Origin: Alcanivorax sp. 24
GTDB taxonomy: Bacteria > Pseudomonadota > Gammaproteobacteria > Pseudomonadales > Alcanivoracaceae
Assembly: GCF_004360225.1 (NCBI RefSeq)
Contig: NZ_SNUA01000006.1
Coordinates: 220,141 to 284,140, forward strand
Length of the DNA: 64,000 nucleotides
Direction: 5' to 3'
The translations under genes and the position numbers were made by a program. Position 1 is the first letter of the stretch, and every line of letters starts with the position of its first letter. Positions 41,260-49,387 of the stretch are shown one piece after another. The notes beneath the pieces are model-generated. The model was not told where the DNA came from, made no database searches, and saw only the letters and a list, made by a program, of their open reading frames with translations.

Positions 41260-41523
41260 TCAGCGGCGTTTGATGATGATCAGCGCGATGGTGATGCCGA
41301 GGGCGGCGGCGGGAAACAGTAGCAGAAATTTCTGACGTCGCTCGGCTCGGGCTCTCTGTTCGTTAGCCTTCTGGATTTCCGGGTGTACCTCGGCCTGCGC
41401 GGTTGCCGGCAGATAGGCCGGAGCCTGCAGGGCCAGAAACAGGGCCAGTGCCAATACGGGCAGGCGGCGGCCCCGGGAGGCATGAGGGGCGGGGGTGGCT
41501 TGATTCTTTTGCATAGGGACCAC
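41260..41523 (-). CDS. small exported membrane protein, function unknown
   Basis: The 87 residues have an N-terminal hydrophobic signal or anchor (about 20-42), a charged helix (EIQKANEQRARAERRQK, about 48-64) and a C-terminal transmembrane helix (about 65-84) ending IIIKRR. It converges on the His-rich gene (12-bp gap) and reads in the same direction as phoD upstream (79-bp gap). No homology recognised. Coding status is inferred from the signal/helix layout and from filling the gap between two real genes. Confidence 0.5.
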   Translation of the reverse strand: MVPMQKNQATPAPHASRGRRLPVLALALFLALQAPAYLPATAQAEVHPEIQKANEQRARAERRQKFLLLFPAAALGITIALIIIKRR

Positions 41524-41602
41524 GTTATCGCTCGGTTCAGCGTGCGGCCCGGATATTGGGCCACTTCGGCGGCGTATGCAAGTTCACCATCCCCCGCTGT
41601 TT

Positions 41603-43351
41603 TCAGTCCGCCTGGGTCAGAGCCGGACTCCCTGCCTGCACCGTCATCGAATGCCCGCGTGCCTCGTCCACCTGATAGTCGCTGCTTTTCACCGTGGAGA
41701 CAAAACGCCAGTCCGCCCGGGCTTTCTCGGCGGTGAAGGTGACTCGCAGATAACCGCGCTGGCTGGCGTTGAGGTACTGCAGGTCATCCACCAGCAGAGT
41801 GATGGCCTGCTCCGCCTGGGGAACTGCCTCCGCCGGTAACTGCAGATAGGACTCCAGGCCCGGCGAGGACACCGAGGCGGTGGCCAGTTCCACGCCGACG
41901 CTCTGCTTGTCCTCGCCACTGCCAACGGTGAGATGGCTGGCCCAGGCATTGTGGGTGTCGCCGGCCAGTACCACCAGGTTCTTGCCCAGCTCCTTCGCCG
42001 TCCGCAGCAGCATTTCACGCTCGGCCATGTAGCCGTCCCAGGCGTCCAGGTTGTAGGGCAGGACAGTGGTCAGACGGGCGACTTCCTCTTCGGTCAGCGT
42101 TGGATCGCCTTGCAGATAGCGTCCTTTCAGGGTGGTCAGTTCACCAATAAGGGCGACCAGCTCGGGGCCCGGAGCCAGCAGCCCCTGTAGCATTTCCGCC
42201 GGCATCAGCATGCGCCCCATCAGCACTTGCTGGCCCAGCACCTGCCAGGTGGCGCTGGAAGTCGCCAGTGCCCCGCTGAGCCAGTTCAATTGGGTGGTGC
42301 CAAGCAGATGCCGCTCGGGATCGGTGACCGCGGCGGTGAAGGCCTCGGCGTCGATGCCGGTTTCGGTCAGGAAGTCGGTGTAGCTGAGCTGCTGGTCCCG
42401 GCCGATGATGCGAGTGTCGAGCATGTGCAGGCTGACCAGGTCGCCGTAGTGGAAGCTGCGGTAGATGATTTCCCGATCGTTGTCGTCGAACGGCCGGATC
42501 GGCATCCACTCGAAGTAGGCCTGCAGGGCGCACTGCTTGCGCATCAGATAATCGCCTTCGGTGCTGTCGTGGTTCTCGGCGCCTTCCATCCAGGCGTCGT
42601 TGGCGATTTCGTGATCATCCCAGACGGCGATGAACGGCGCCTTGGCATGGAGGGCCTGCAGATCCGCGTCGGTGCGATAGAGCGCATGGCGGCGGCGGTA
42701 GTCCTCCAGCTTGATCATTTCCAGGTCGTTGTTTTCCGGCAGGGCGCGGCCCATCTGCTCGGCCTGATCGCCGTCGTAGCCCGTGGTGTTGTATTCATAC
42801 AGGTAGTCACCCAGATGCAGCACCGCATCCAGTTGCGCTTCCTTGGCGGCTTCGGCATAGACATGAAAGTAACCGGCAGGGTAGTTGGAGCAGGACAGCA
42901 CCGCGAAGGTGACCTGATCCACGCTGCCTTCCGGCAGAGTGCGGGTAACGCCCACCGGAGAGGTGACGCCGGCGGCACGGAAACGGTAATAGTAGGTGTT
43001 GCCGGGTTCCAGGCCCTGTACGTCTACTTTGAGCGTGAAGTCGTAAGCCTCACGGACTTCGGCGCTGTCCTCGTTGACCAGTTGAGTGAAGTCCGCGTCA
43101 CTGGCGACCTCCCAGCTCACCGGGACCGGTGCGGTGTTGCCGTCCTCCGGAGTGACCCGGGTCCACAGGATGACGCCCTGGGTCTGCGGATCGCCGCTGG
43201 CGACGCCGTGGTGGAACGCCACCTGGCGGCCGTCGTCATTATTATTGCTGGAGGATGATCCCCCGCAGCCGGTCAGGCCGCTGGAAACCACCACCGCACC
43301 CATACCCAGTGCGGAGGCGCGAATAAAGTCACGGCGTGTCAGGCGTCTCAT
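41603..43351 (-). CDS. phoD: alkaline phosphatase D (PhoD), Tat lipoprotein
   Basis: Phosphodiesterase/monoesterase of the PhoD family. The 582 residues start with a twin-arginine signal (TRRDFIRASALGMG) that also has a lipobox (GLTGC, Cys29) and a Ser/Asn/Asp linker. An N-terminal Fn3-like domain (about 45-145) precedes the metallophosphatase core: SCSNYPAGYF, HLGDYLYEY, WDDHEIANDAW, HMLDTRIIGRDQQL and AGDTHNAW with the conserved Asp/His/Asn ligands. PhoD enzymes use Ca2+ and Fe3+ and are exported folded, which fits the Tat signal. A PhoB-box candidate sits 52 bp upstream. Confidence 0.93.
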   Translation of the reverse strand: MRRLTRRDFIRASALGMGAVVVSSGLTGCGGSSSSNNNDDGRQVAFHHGVASGDPQTQGVILWTRVTPEDGNTAPVPVSWEVASDADFTQLVNEDSAEVREAYDFTLKVDVQGLEPGNTYYYRFRAAGVTSPVGVTRTLPEGSVDQVTFAVLSCSNYPAGYFHVYAEAAKEAQLDAVLHLGDYLYEYNTTGYDGDQAEQMGRALPENNDLEMIKLEDYRRRHALYRTDADLQALHAKAPFIAVWDDHEIANDAWMEGAENHDSTEGDYLMRKQCALQAYFEWMPIRPFDDNDREIIYRSFHYGDLVSLHMLDTRIIGRDQQLSYTDFLTETGIDAEAFTAAVTDPERHLLGTTQLNWLSGALATSSATWQVLGQQVLMGRMLMPAEMLQGLLAPGPELVALIGELTTLKGRYLQGDPTLTEEEVARLTTVLPYNLDAWDGYMAEREMLLRTAKELGKNLVVLAGDTHNAWASHLTVGSGEDKQSVGVELATASVSSPGLESYLQLPAEAVPQAEQAITLLVDDLQYLNASQRGYLRVTFTAEKARADWRFVSTVKSSDYQVDEARGHSMTVQAGSPALTQAD

Positions 43352-43402
43352 AGTGCTCTTCCCTGTCAGGTTATTGGGTGTGAGCGATGCTAATGAGTGG
43401 CT

Positions 43403-43420
43403 ATGACGGTTTTATGTTGG
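43403..43420 (-). promoter_or_regulatory. Pho box candidate for phoD
   Basis: On the minus strand CCAACAT-AAAA-CCGTCAT: the second unit matches CTGTCAT at 6 of 7 positions, the first at 4 of 7, with an AAAA spacer, 52 bp upstream of the phoD ATG. Confidence 0.5.
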
Positions 43421-43488
43421 TTGTTGTATATGGCAGGAAGGGAGGGTGATGCGCGCGTGGGGCCGGGAGTCCGAACCTCGCCCTAACG

Positions 43489-43516
43489 AAAAAAGGCTCC
43501 CGTTTGGGAGCCTTTT
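43489..43516 (-). terminator. intrinsic terminator of tRNA-Leu
   Basis: Minus strand: AAAAGGCTCCC-AAAC-GGGAGCC followed by six T residues, beginning six bases after the tRNA 3' end. The A/T flanks could also stop rightward transcription. Confidence 0.92.
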
Positions 43517-43522
43517 CAGGAT

Positions 43523-43609
43523 TGGTGCCGAGGAGAGGACTTGAACCTCCACGGGGTTGCCCCCACTAGCACCTGAAGCTAGCGTGTCTACCAATTTCAC
43601 CACCTCGGC
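43523..43609 (-). tRNA. tRNA-Leu (CAG)
   Basis: An 87-nt class II tRNA on the minus strand with acceptor GCCGAGG/CCTCGGC, anticodon stem-loop CTAGC-TTCAGGT-GCTAG with anticodon CAG, a long variable arm (TGGGGGCAACCCCG), T-arm GGTTCAAGTCC and an encoded CCA. A tRNA-Leu also lies between purA and rnr in Pseudomonas. Confidence 0.97.
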
Positions 43610-43659
43610 TTGGCGTGAAAGGCTGAAAAAATCAGGCCGTTCATCGCGAAAGCGCGTGC

Positions 43660-43687
43660 ATTCTAGTATATGATGGCCCGATGTCAA
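43660..43687 (-). promoter_or_regulatory. sigma-70 promoter of tRNA-Leu
   Basis: Minus strand TTGACA (-35, 43682-43687) and TAGAAT (-10, 43660-43665) with a 16-bp spacer, then a GC-rich discriminator before the tRNA 50 bp downstream. The remaining 160 bases to rnr contain its leader, with no other gene. Confidence 0.82.
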
Positions 43688-43849
43688 ACGGTTTCTGCAA
43701 AAAAGTCGTCCCATTTTCTTCATGCCGGTTTCATCTCCGGAGTTCACAACGCCTTGCCAGGGAGACCGGCTTGTCACGCTTTTCCCACGAGCCAAATTGA
43801 GGCGCATCAGGCGCCGGCCAACCCATACATTTGTTTTTGAGGGTATTGA

Positions 43850-46282
43850 ATGTCATCAAAAAAACGCTACACGGATCCCCACGCGGATCGGGAAGCGGCG
43901 AAATACGAGAATCCGGTTCCCAGCCGAGAGTTGATCCTTGAAGTGTTGAATGACCAGGGCAAGCCGCTGGATCAGCGGCAACTGGCGGAACTGCTGGCGG
44001 TGGGTGAAGACGGCCTGGTCGGTCTGGAGCGCCGCCTCAAGGCCATGCTCCGTGACGGCCAACTGGTGGAAAACCGCAACGGTAAACTGGGGATCGTCTC
44101 CCGCATGAATCTGGTCGCGGGCACCGTGCAGGGCCATCGCGACGGTTTCGGTTTCCTGATCCCCGATGACCGCGGTCTGTCCGATCTGTTCCTGGCGCCG
44201 CGCCAGATGGAAAAGGTCATGGACGGCGACCGGGTGCTGGTGAACGAGGCCGGATTCAACCGCTTTGGCAAGCGCGAGGCGCGCATCGTCGAGATCGCCG
44301 AGCGGGCGGTGACCGAGGTGGTCGGCCGATTCCGCCGCGAGGCGGGAGTCAGTTTCATCGAGCCGGAGAACCGGCGTATCGCCAAGGAAGTTCTGGTGGA
44401 GGACCATAACGGTCTCAAGCCGAGCCCGGGCGATCATGTGCGCGGGGTCATCACCCAGTACCCCTCGCGTGACCACCATGTGCTGGTGCGCCTGGAGGAG
44501 ATCATCGCCACCCCGGATCAACCGGGAATGGAAGTGGAAGTGGCGCTGCGCCGTTTTGAGATCCCTCACCAGTGGCCGGAAGGCGTGGAGGAGGCCGCCT
44601 CCCGCTTCGGTGTGAACGTGCCCCATGAAGCGAAGGCCCACCGGGTGGATCTGCGCGACCTGCCGTTGGTGACCATCGATGGCGAGGACGCCCGCGATTT
44701 CGACGATGCCGTTTACGTGGCCCGCCGCCGCCGCGGCGGCTGGCGTCTGATCGTCGCCATCGCCGACGTCAGCCACTATGTGCATCCCAACAGCCCGCTG
44801 GACAACGAAGCCCACAAGCGCGGCAACTCGGTGTACTTCCCCAACCGGGTGGTGCCGATGCTGCCGGAAGCGCTGTCCAACGGACTGTGCTCACTCAACC
44901 CCCATGTGGACCGGTTGTGTCTCTACTGTGACATGCTGGTCTCCGCCAACGGCCGGGTGTCGCGTTTCGTGTTCCGTGAAGGGGTGATGCGCTCCCGTCA
45001 CCGACTGACCTATACCAAGGTCGGGGCGATGATCGAGGAGCCGGAATCCCAGCTGGCGCAGCAAACGGTGGCGTCGCTGGACGACGAGTCCATCGACATG
45101 ATCTGGTCCTTCCATGAGATGTTCCAGGCCCTGCGCAGCCGCCGGGAGTTGCGGGGCGCCATCGACTTCGACAGTGACGAGAGCCGGATTCTCTACGATG
45201 AGAACCAGAAGATCCGCGCCATCGTGCCGGTGGTGCGCAATGTGGCGCACATCATGATCGAGGAGGCGATGTTGGCGGCCAATATCTGTGCCGCCCGCCT
45301 GCTGGAGAAATCCGAGGTGGCAACCCTCTATCGTAATCACGAGCCGCCCAAGGAAGAGCGCCTGAGCAACCTGCAGCAGTTCCTCGGCGGACTCGGGCTG
45401 AGTCTGGCCTGGTCCGAGGGGGCGATTCTGCCGAGCGTGTTCCAGGCGCTGGGCGAGGATATCGCCGACCGGCCGGACCGGCAGGTGATTCAGACCATGA
45501 TGTTGCGCTCCATGAGCCAGGCCAAATACGAGGCCGGCAACAAAGGGCACTTTGGTCTGGCCTACAACGCCTACACCCACTTCACCTCGCCGATCCGCCG
45601 TTACCCGGATCTGCTGGTGCACCGGGCCATCCGTTATCTGATCCGCTCCGGTGCCGAGAGCCCTCATGTGGACAATCCCGGCGAACTGCCGGCGATTCCG
45701 CGCGAACGCATCCTGCCTTACAGTCCGGCGGACATGGTGACCATGGGCGAGCACTGCTCGATGACCGAGCGGCGTGCCGATGATGCCACCCGTGACGTGG
45801 TGCAGTGGCTCAAGTGCCAGTATATGGAGGAGCATCTGGGGCAGGAATTCGACGGGGTGATCAGCGGCGTGGCGGCGTTCGGGCTGTTTGTCCAGATCAA
45901 CGATCTGCATATTGATGGTCTGGTGCACGTGGCCAACCTGGACAGTGATTACTACCGCTTCGATGACGTCAACATGGTGCTGGTGGGGGAATCCTCCGGG
46001 CGCCGTTATGGTCTGGGGGACGCGGTCTGCGTGAAGGTGGCCGGAGTGCACACCGAGGAGCGCAAGATCGACCTGGAACTGATCAGTTCCAGTTCCGCCC
46101 GGCCGGGCAAGAAGGGCCGTTCCGGCAAGGGCAAGAAGGCCGCCCAGTCATCGAAACAGGCCGCCGAGCCGGCCGCCAGGGGCGGTGGCACTCGTGAAAA
46201 ACTGGCCAAGGGCGAGATTCCCAAGGACGGCAAGCGTAAGCCCAAGTCCAAATCCGCTCGCCGGGGGCGTCGCCGCGGATGA
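43850..46282 (+). CDS. rnr: ribonuclease R
   Basis: Processive 3'-5' exoribonuclease able to unwind structured RNA; used in rRNA and tmRNA quality control. The 810 residues have an N-terminal winged helix (about 20-90), cold-shock domains (about 90-230), the RNB catalytic domain with DGEDARDFDDAV (about 276-287; clustered Asp residues bind Mg), an S1 domain (about 660-750) and a Lys/Arg-rich tail (KKGRSGKGKKAAQ ... RRGRRRG) typical of RNase R. The stop overlaps the rlmB start by 4 bp. Confidence 0.97.
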   Translation: MSSKKRYTDPHADREAAKYENPVPSRELILEVLNDQGKPLDQRQLAELLAVGEDGLVGLERRLKAMLRDGQLVENRNGKLGIVSRMNLVAGTVQGHRDGFGFLIPDDRGLSDLFLAPRQMEKVMDGDRVLVNEAGFNRFGKREARIVEIAERAVTEVVGRFRREAGVSFIEPENRRIAKEVLVEDHNGLKPSPGDHVRGVITQYPSRDHHVLVRLEEIIATPDQPGMEVEVALRRFEIPHQWPEGVEEAASRFGVNVPHEAKAHRVDLRDLPLVTIDGEDARDFDDAVYVARRRRGGWRLIVAIADVSHYVHPNSPLDNEAHKRGNSVYFPNRVVPMLPEALSNGLCSLNPHVDRLCLYCDMLVSANGRVSRFVFREGVMRSRHRLTYTKVGAMIEEPESQLAQQTVASLDDESIDMIWSFHEMFQALRSRRELRGAIDFDSDESRILYDENQKIRAIVPVVRNVAHIMIEEAMLAANICAARLLEKSEVATLYRNHEPPKEERLSNLQQFLGGLGLSLAWSEGAILPSVFQALGEDIADRPDRQVIQTMMLRSMSQAKYEAGNKGHFGLAYNAYTHFTSPIRRYPDLLVHRAIRYLIRSGAESPHVDNPGELPAIPRERILPYSPADMVTMGEHCSMTERRADDATRDVVQWLKCQYMEEHLGQEFDGVISGVAAFGLFVQINDLHIDGLVHVANLDSDYYRFDDVNMVLVGESSGRRYGLGDAVCVKVAGVHTEERKIDLELISSSSARPGKKGRSGKGKKAAQSSKQAAEPAARGGGTREKLAKGEIPKDGKRKPKSKSARRGRRRG

Positions 46283-47088
46283 GCAAGCGTCCCTCCGGCC
46301 CGCCCCGGGGTAAATCGGGGTCCCGTAAAGGTGCCATGGACAAGCCGGTGATGTACTCCGGTATCCACGCGGTGGAGTCGCTGCTGCGGCATCGGCCGGA
46401 AGCGGTCCTGGAGCTGTTTGTCCTGGACCGCCGGGCCGAACGTGGCGAGGCCCGCCTGGAGGCGTTGATGCAACAGGCGCTGGCGCAGGGCATCGCGGTG
46501 CAGTCGGCGCGCCGGGAATCGCTGGAGAAACTGGCGGGGCCGCAGAATCAGGGTGTGGTGGCCCGGGCCCGGCCGCGCGTGCCGGGCGGGGAAGCCGAAT
46601 TGGCGACCTTGCTGGATGGTCTCGGGCGGCCGCCGTTGCTGCTGATCCTGGAAGGCGTCACGGACCCTCATAACCTGGGGGCCTGCCTGCGCAGCGCCGA
46701 CGCCGCCGGTGTCGATGCCGTGATTGTGCCACGCCGCCACGCCGCCGGCCTGACGCCGGTGGCCTGCCGCAGTGCCGCCGGCGCCGCCGAGTCGCTGCGT
46801 TACTTCGAAGTGGGCAATCTGGCCCAGTTGCTGGAAGCGCTCCGGGAGCGCGGCATCCGTGTGGCCGGGGCGGCGCTGGACCGGCGCAGTGTGTCGCTGT
46901 TCGACTACCAGCCCGATCCGGGCCTGGCGGTGGTCATGGGCGCCGAAGGCGAGGGGCTGCGACGTTTGACCCTGGAGCGTTGCGATGACCTGGTGTCGAT
47001 CCCCATGGCCGGTGACGTGCAGAGTCTGAACGTGTCGGTGGCCACCGGAGTGATGCTGTTTCATATCCGCGCCCGGGATGGGGGCTGA
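46279..47088 (+). CDS. rlmB: 23S rRNA (guanosine(2251)-2'-O)-methyltransferase RlmB
   Basis: SPOUT methyltransferase that modifies G2251 in the peptidyl-transferase P loop. The 269 residues start with a basic, Gly/Ser-rich extension (about 1-22), then the substrate-binding domain (YSGIHAVESLL) and the knotted SpoU domain with motifs LEGVTDPHNLGACLRSADA (about 131-149), MGAEGEGLRR (about 218-227) and IPMAGDVQSLNVSVA (about 240-254). Coupled to rnr by an ATGA overlap. Confidence 0.96.
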   Translation: MSKRPSGPPRGKSGSRKGAMDKPVMYSGIHAVESLLRHRPEAVLELFVLDRRAERGEARLEALMQQALAQGIAVQSARRESLEKLAGPQNQGVVARARPRVPGGEAELATLLDGLGRPPLLLILEGVTDPHNLGACLRSADAAGVDAVIVPRRHAAGLTPVACRSAAGAAESLRYFEVGNLAQLLEALRERGIRVAGAALDRRSVSLFDYQPDPGLAVVMGAEGEGLRRLTLERCDDLVSIPMAGDVQSLNVSVATGVMLFHIRARDGG

Positions 47089-47106
47089 TTTGGGGCGGCT
47101 CGCATA

Positions 47107-47291
47107 CGCGCACCACGCCGGCACGCCAACACGCTTTGAAAACACTCGGGCATCCCGGGGTAGAGAGTGCCATGGTTTAAGACCATTGAACTCCCGCTTC
47201 GGGGCGCATGGCTTCGTGGAAGGAGATGCCGGATCAAGTCCGGCATGACGTTTCCAAGGGTTTTGGGGTTGGCGTGCCAGCGTGCTAGCGA
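47107..47291. mobile_element. MITE-like element, short copy (185 bp)
   Basis: The ends at 47107-47129 and 47269-47291 are inverted repeats (TTGGCGTGCC and GCGTG shared). From 47115 to about 47200, and again around 47209-47250, the sequence is nearly identical to the copy at 49017-49298 but lacks a 60-bp insert. It contains the palindromic core ATGCCGGATCAAGTCCGGCAT. No open reading frame. It fills the rlmB-rpsF intergenic region (47089-47455), which otherwise holds the rpsF promoter and leader. Confidence 0.7.
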
Positions 47292-47334
47292 ATTACGGGA
47301 CACCAGTGGCCCATGGACCCCAAGGCTTTTGGCC

Positions 47335-47363
47335 TTGAGCCCGCGCGCCTTCTGAGCTAGAAT
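47335..47363 (+). promoter_or_regulatory. sigma-70 promoter of the S6 operon
   Basis: TTGAGC (-35, 47335-47340) and TAGAAT (-10, 47358-47363) with a 17-bp spacer and a C/G-rich discriminator (CCCCGCCC), 93 bp ahead of rpsF. The 85-base leader is GC-rich and could fold; S6:S18 feedback on this leader is known in many bacteria, but I cannot confirm the motif. Confidence 0.75.
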
Positions 47364-47455
47364 CCCCGCCCTTCGCCTGTCGCCGGTCCGGTGGCGGGCG
47401 GACCTCCTTGCTTCACCGATATTCGGGAAGCTGCCCAATCCGTAAGGAGCCGACA

Positions 47456-47797
47456 ATGCGTCACTACGAAATCGTGTTCCTGGTTCACCCGGACCAGAGC
47501 GAGCAAGTGCCCGCCATGATCGAGCGTTACAGCGCGATCGTTACCGATGGCAAAGGCACGATCCACCGTCTTGAAGACTGGGGCCGCCGCCAACTGGCTT
47601 ACCCGATCAACAAGATCCACAAAGCACACTACGTGATGCTGAACATCGAATGTGACGGCGAAACCCTCGCCGAGCTGGAAAACACCTTCCGGTTCAACGA
47701 TGCCGTAATCCGTCACCTCGTGATTCGTCGCGAAAAGGCCATCACCGAGCCGTCCCCGCTGGCGAAAACCAACGAGAAGGAGGAGGCCGCCAGCTGA
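47456..47797 (+). CDS. rpsF: 30S ribosomal protein S6
   Basis: The 113-residue S6 protein begins [18 protein letters not shown] and includes [17 protein letters not shown] (about 38-54) and an acidic C-tail ([10 protein letters not shown]). AAGGAG lies seven bases before the ATG. Its TGA overlaps the start of priB as CTGA. Confidence 0.98.
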   Translation: MRHYEIVFLVHPDQSEQVPAMIERYSAIVTDGKGTIHRLEDWGRRQLAYPINKIHKAHYVMLNIECDGETLAELENTFRFNDAVIRHLVIRREKAITEPSPLAKTNEKEEAAS

Positions 47798-48108
47798 TTT
47801 CCGAGCGTAATCACTGCGAGCTCACCGGCATCGTCGTCACCCTTGAAAAGGTGGCCGTAACGCCGGGTGGCGTGCCCCGCCAGCGTCTCTGGCTGGAGCA
47901 CCGGTCCCGGCAGCTTGAAGACGGCCATCCCCGTGAAGTCCAGGCCCGCATCGGGTTGGTACTCGCCGGCGGCAAGACCGCCCTGGCGAAGCACCTGAAA
48001 GAAGGACAACGGGTCAGAGTCGGCGGCTTTCTCAGCCGCGCGGGCTACAAGGGCGAAGCCCGGGACCGTTTGCAGTTGATCGTGGAAACACTGGAGCCCC
48101 TGGACTAG
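47794..48108 (+). CDS. priB: primosomal replication protein N (PriB), probable CTG start
   Basis: Single-stranded-DNA-binding OB-fold protein of the replication-restart primosome. The reading from CTG at 47794 gives 104 residues, the E. coli length: (M)[14 protein letters not shown] at the start, then [17 protein letters not shown] (about 22-38), matching the E. coli SPSGIPHCQFVLEHRS block. No ATG, GTG or TTG exists in frame between the rpsF reading and the GTG at 47851; starting there would delete the first 19 residues and a core strand. GGAGG lies seven bases upstream of CTG. The adjacent in-frame ATT at 47797 is the other candidate. Position between rpsF and rpsR is the classical one. Confidence 0.9.
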   Translation: MISERNHCELTGIVVTLEKVAVTPGGVPRQRLWLEHRSRQLEDGHPREVQARIGLVLAGGKTALAKHLKEGQRVRVGGFLSRAGYKGEARDRLQLIVETLEPLD

Positions 48109-48125
48109 GAATCGAGGAGAAAACC

Positions 48126-48356
48126 ATGGCCCGTTTTTATCGCCGTCGCAAATTCTGCCGCTTCACCGCGGAAGGTGTTGAGTACATTGATTTCAAGGAT
48201 CTCGACACCCTGAAAGCCTACATCACCGAAACCGGCAAGATCGTGCCCAGCCGTATCACCGGCACCAAAGCACGTTATCAGCGCCAGCTGGCCTCCGCGG
48301 TCAAGCAGGCCCGCTTCCTGGCGCTGCTGCCGTACTCCGACAGCCACGACAATTAA
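48126..48356 (+). CDS. rpsR: 30S ribosomal protein S18
   Basis: The 76-residue S18 protein begins [25 protein letters not shown] and contains [34 protein letters not shown] in two blocks. It partners S6 in the 30S platform. GAGGAG precedes the ATG. Third gene of the rpsF-priB-rpsR-rplI operon. Confidence 0.98.
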   Translation: MARFYRRRKFCRFTAEGVEYIDFKDLDTLKAYITETGKIVPSRITGTKARYQRQLASAVKQARFLALLPYSDSHDN

Positions 48357-48371
48357 GCCGAGGGGACCGTC

Positions 48372-48824
48372 ATGCAAGTGATCCTGCTGGAAACCATCAA
48401 GAACCTGGGTGATCTGGGCTCCGTGGTGGACGTTCGCCCCGGCTATGGCCGTAACTTCCTGATCCCGCAAGGCAAAGCCCTGCCGGCGACCAAGGACAAC
48501 CTGGCCGAAGTGGAAGCCCGTCGCGCGGAACTGGAAAAACAAGCCTCCGAGCAACTGGCGGCTGCCCAGGAGCGTGCCGACAAGCTGGCCGAAGCGTCCG
48601 TGACCATCGGCGCCAAGTCCGGTGACGAAGGTAAGCTGTTTGGCTCCGTCGGCACCCGCGACATCGCCGACGCCATCACCGAGCAAACTGGTGTGGAAAT
48701 GTCCAAGGCCGAAGTGAAACTCCCGCACGGCGCGCTGCGTCAAACCGGTGAGTACGAAATCGACCTGGCGTTGCACGCCGATGTGACCGTGACCATCAAG
48801 CTGGCGGTGGTACCGGCCGAGTAA
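48372..48824 (+). CDS. rplI: 50S ribosomal protein L9
   Basis: The 150-residue L9 protein has the N-terminal signature [21 protein letters not shown] and [13 protein letters not shown] (about 25-37), a long connecting helix (about 40-75) and the C-terminal domain ([15 protein letters not shown]). Last gene of the operon, with a terminator 55 bp on. Confidence 0.98.
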   Translation: MQVILLETIKNLGDLGSVVDVRPGYGRNFLIPQGKALPATKDNLAEVEARRAELEKQASEQLAAAQERADKLAEASVTIGAKSGDEGKLFGSVGTRDIADAITEQTGVEMSKAEVKLPHGALRQTGEYEIDLALHADVTVTIKLAVVPAE

Positions 48825-48879
48825 TCACGGCCGCTATCCCGCACCGGTTTGCCCCTCCCCGGGGCGCGGTGACACAATC

Positions 48880-48914
48880 AAGGCACTGTCCGACCATCGG
48901 GCGGTGCCTTTTTT
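48880..48914 (+). terminator. intrinsic terminator of the S6 operon
   Basis: AAGGCAC.GTCCG-ACCAT-CGGGC.GTGCCTT with a run of six T residues. It begins 55 bp after the rplI stop. Confidence 0.9.
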
Positions 48915-48915
48915 G

Positions 48916-48987
48916 TGGCCGCCGTCCATGGCGGCCACCCTGCAGGCCGTCGCTAAAGCGACGTCGAAAATCGTTCCTGGCCATTAC
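48916..48987. repeat. dispersed repeat, copy B (post-terminator type)
   Basis: About 72 bp, roughly 80 percent like 40461-40533, starting TGGCCGCCGTCCATGGCGG and ending CCTGGCCATTAC. Its last segment, AATCGTTCCTGGCCATT (48969-48985), recurs with one mismatch at 49319-49335 on the far side of the MITE-like element. Confidence 0.65.
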
Positions 48988-49016
48988 TGTCCCACCGTTG
49001 TGGAACGGGCCGCTAA

Positions 49017-49298
49017 CACGCAACACGCCGGCACGCCAACACGCTTTGAAAACACTCGGGCATCCCGGGGTAGAGAGTTCCCTGGCTTAAGACCATCGAA
49101 CTCCCCCTTCGGGGCGCCCTGCGGGGCGTCCAAACGGTGCTCTAAGCACCGTTGTGTGGCCCAGGATCTCCCTCTACAGGGCGCATGGCTTCGTGGAAGG
49201 AGATGCTGGATCAAGTCCGGCATGACGGAGTTGCTTTGAATTCGTGTCCCCAAGGCCGGCAAGCGGGCCTTGGCTTTGGCGTGCAGGCGTGTTGCGTG
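49017..49298. mobile_element. MITE-like element, long copy (282 bp)
   Basis: The terminal 23 bp at 49017-49039 and 49276-49298 are inverted repeats with one mismatch. The interior shares long blocks with the 47107-47291 copy: ACACTCGGGCATCCCGGGG, then CGCATGGCTTCGTGGAAGG, then the GATCAAGTCCGGCATGACG core. It has an extra 60-bp segment (about 49118-49179) containing small hairpins such as CGGTGCT-CTAA-GCACCG. No coding capacity. With the terminator and repeat copy B it accounts for most of the 563-bp rplI-dnaB gap; the last 90 bases hold the dnaB promoter region. Confidence 0.75.
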
Positions 49299-49387
49299 CC
49301 AGCGGATGGTGGGGCACTAATCGTTCCTGGCGATTTTTTGTTATGATCGCCTCCTGGCCTTTTTGCATACCATCTGACGGACCCACC

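Noticed and set aside
49340..49350. TTATGAT as a -10 box for dnaB
   Set aside because: No acceptable -35 element at 16-18 bp; the region is repeat-rich, so a promoter here cannot be supported by sequence alone.
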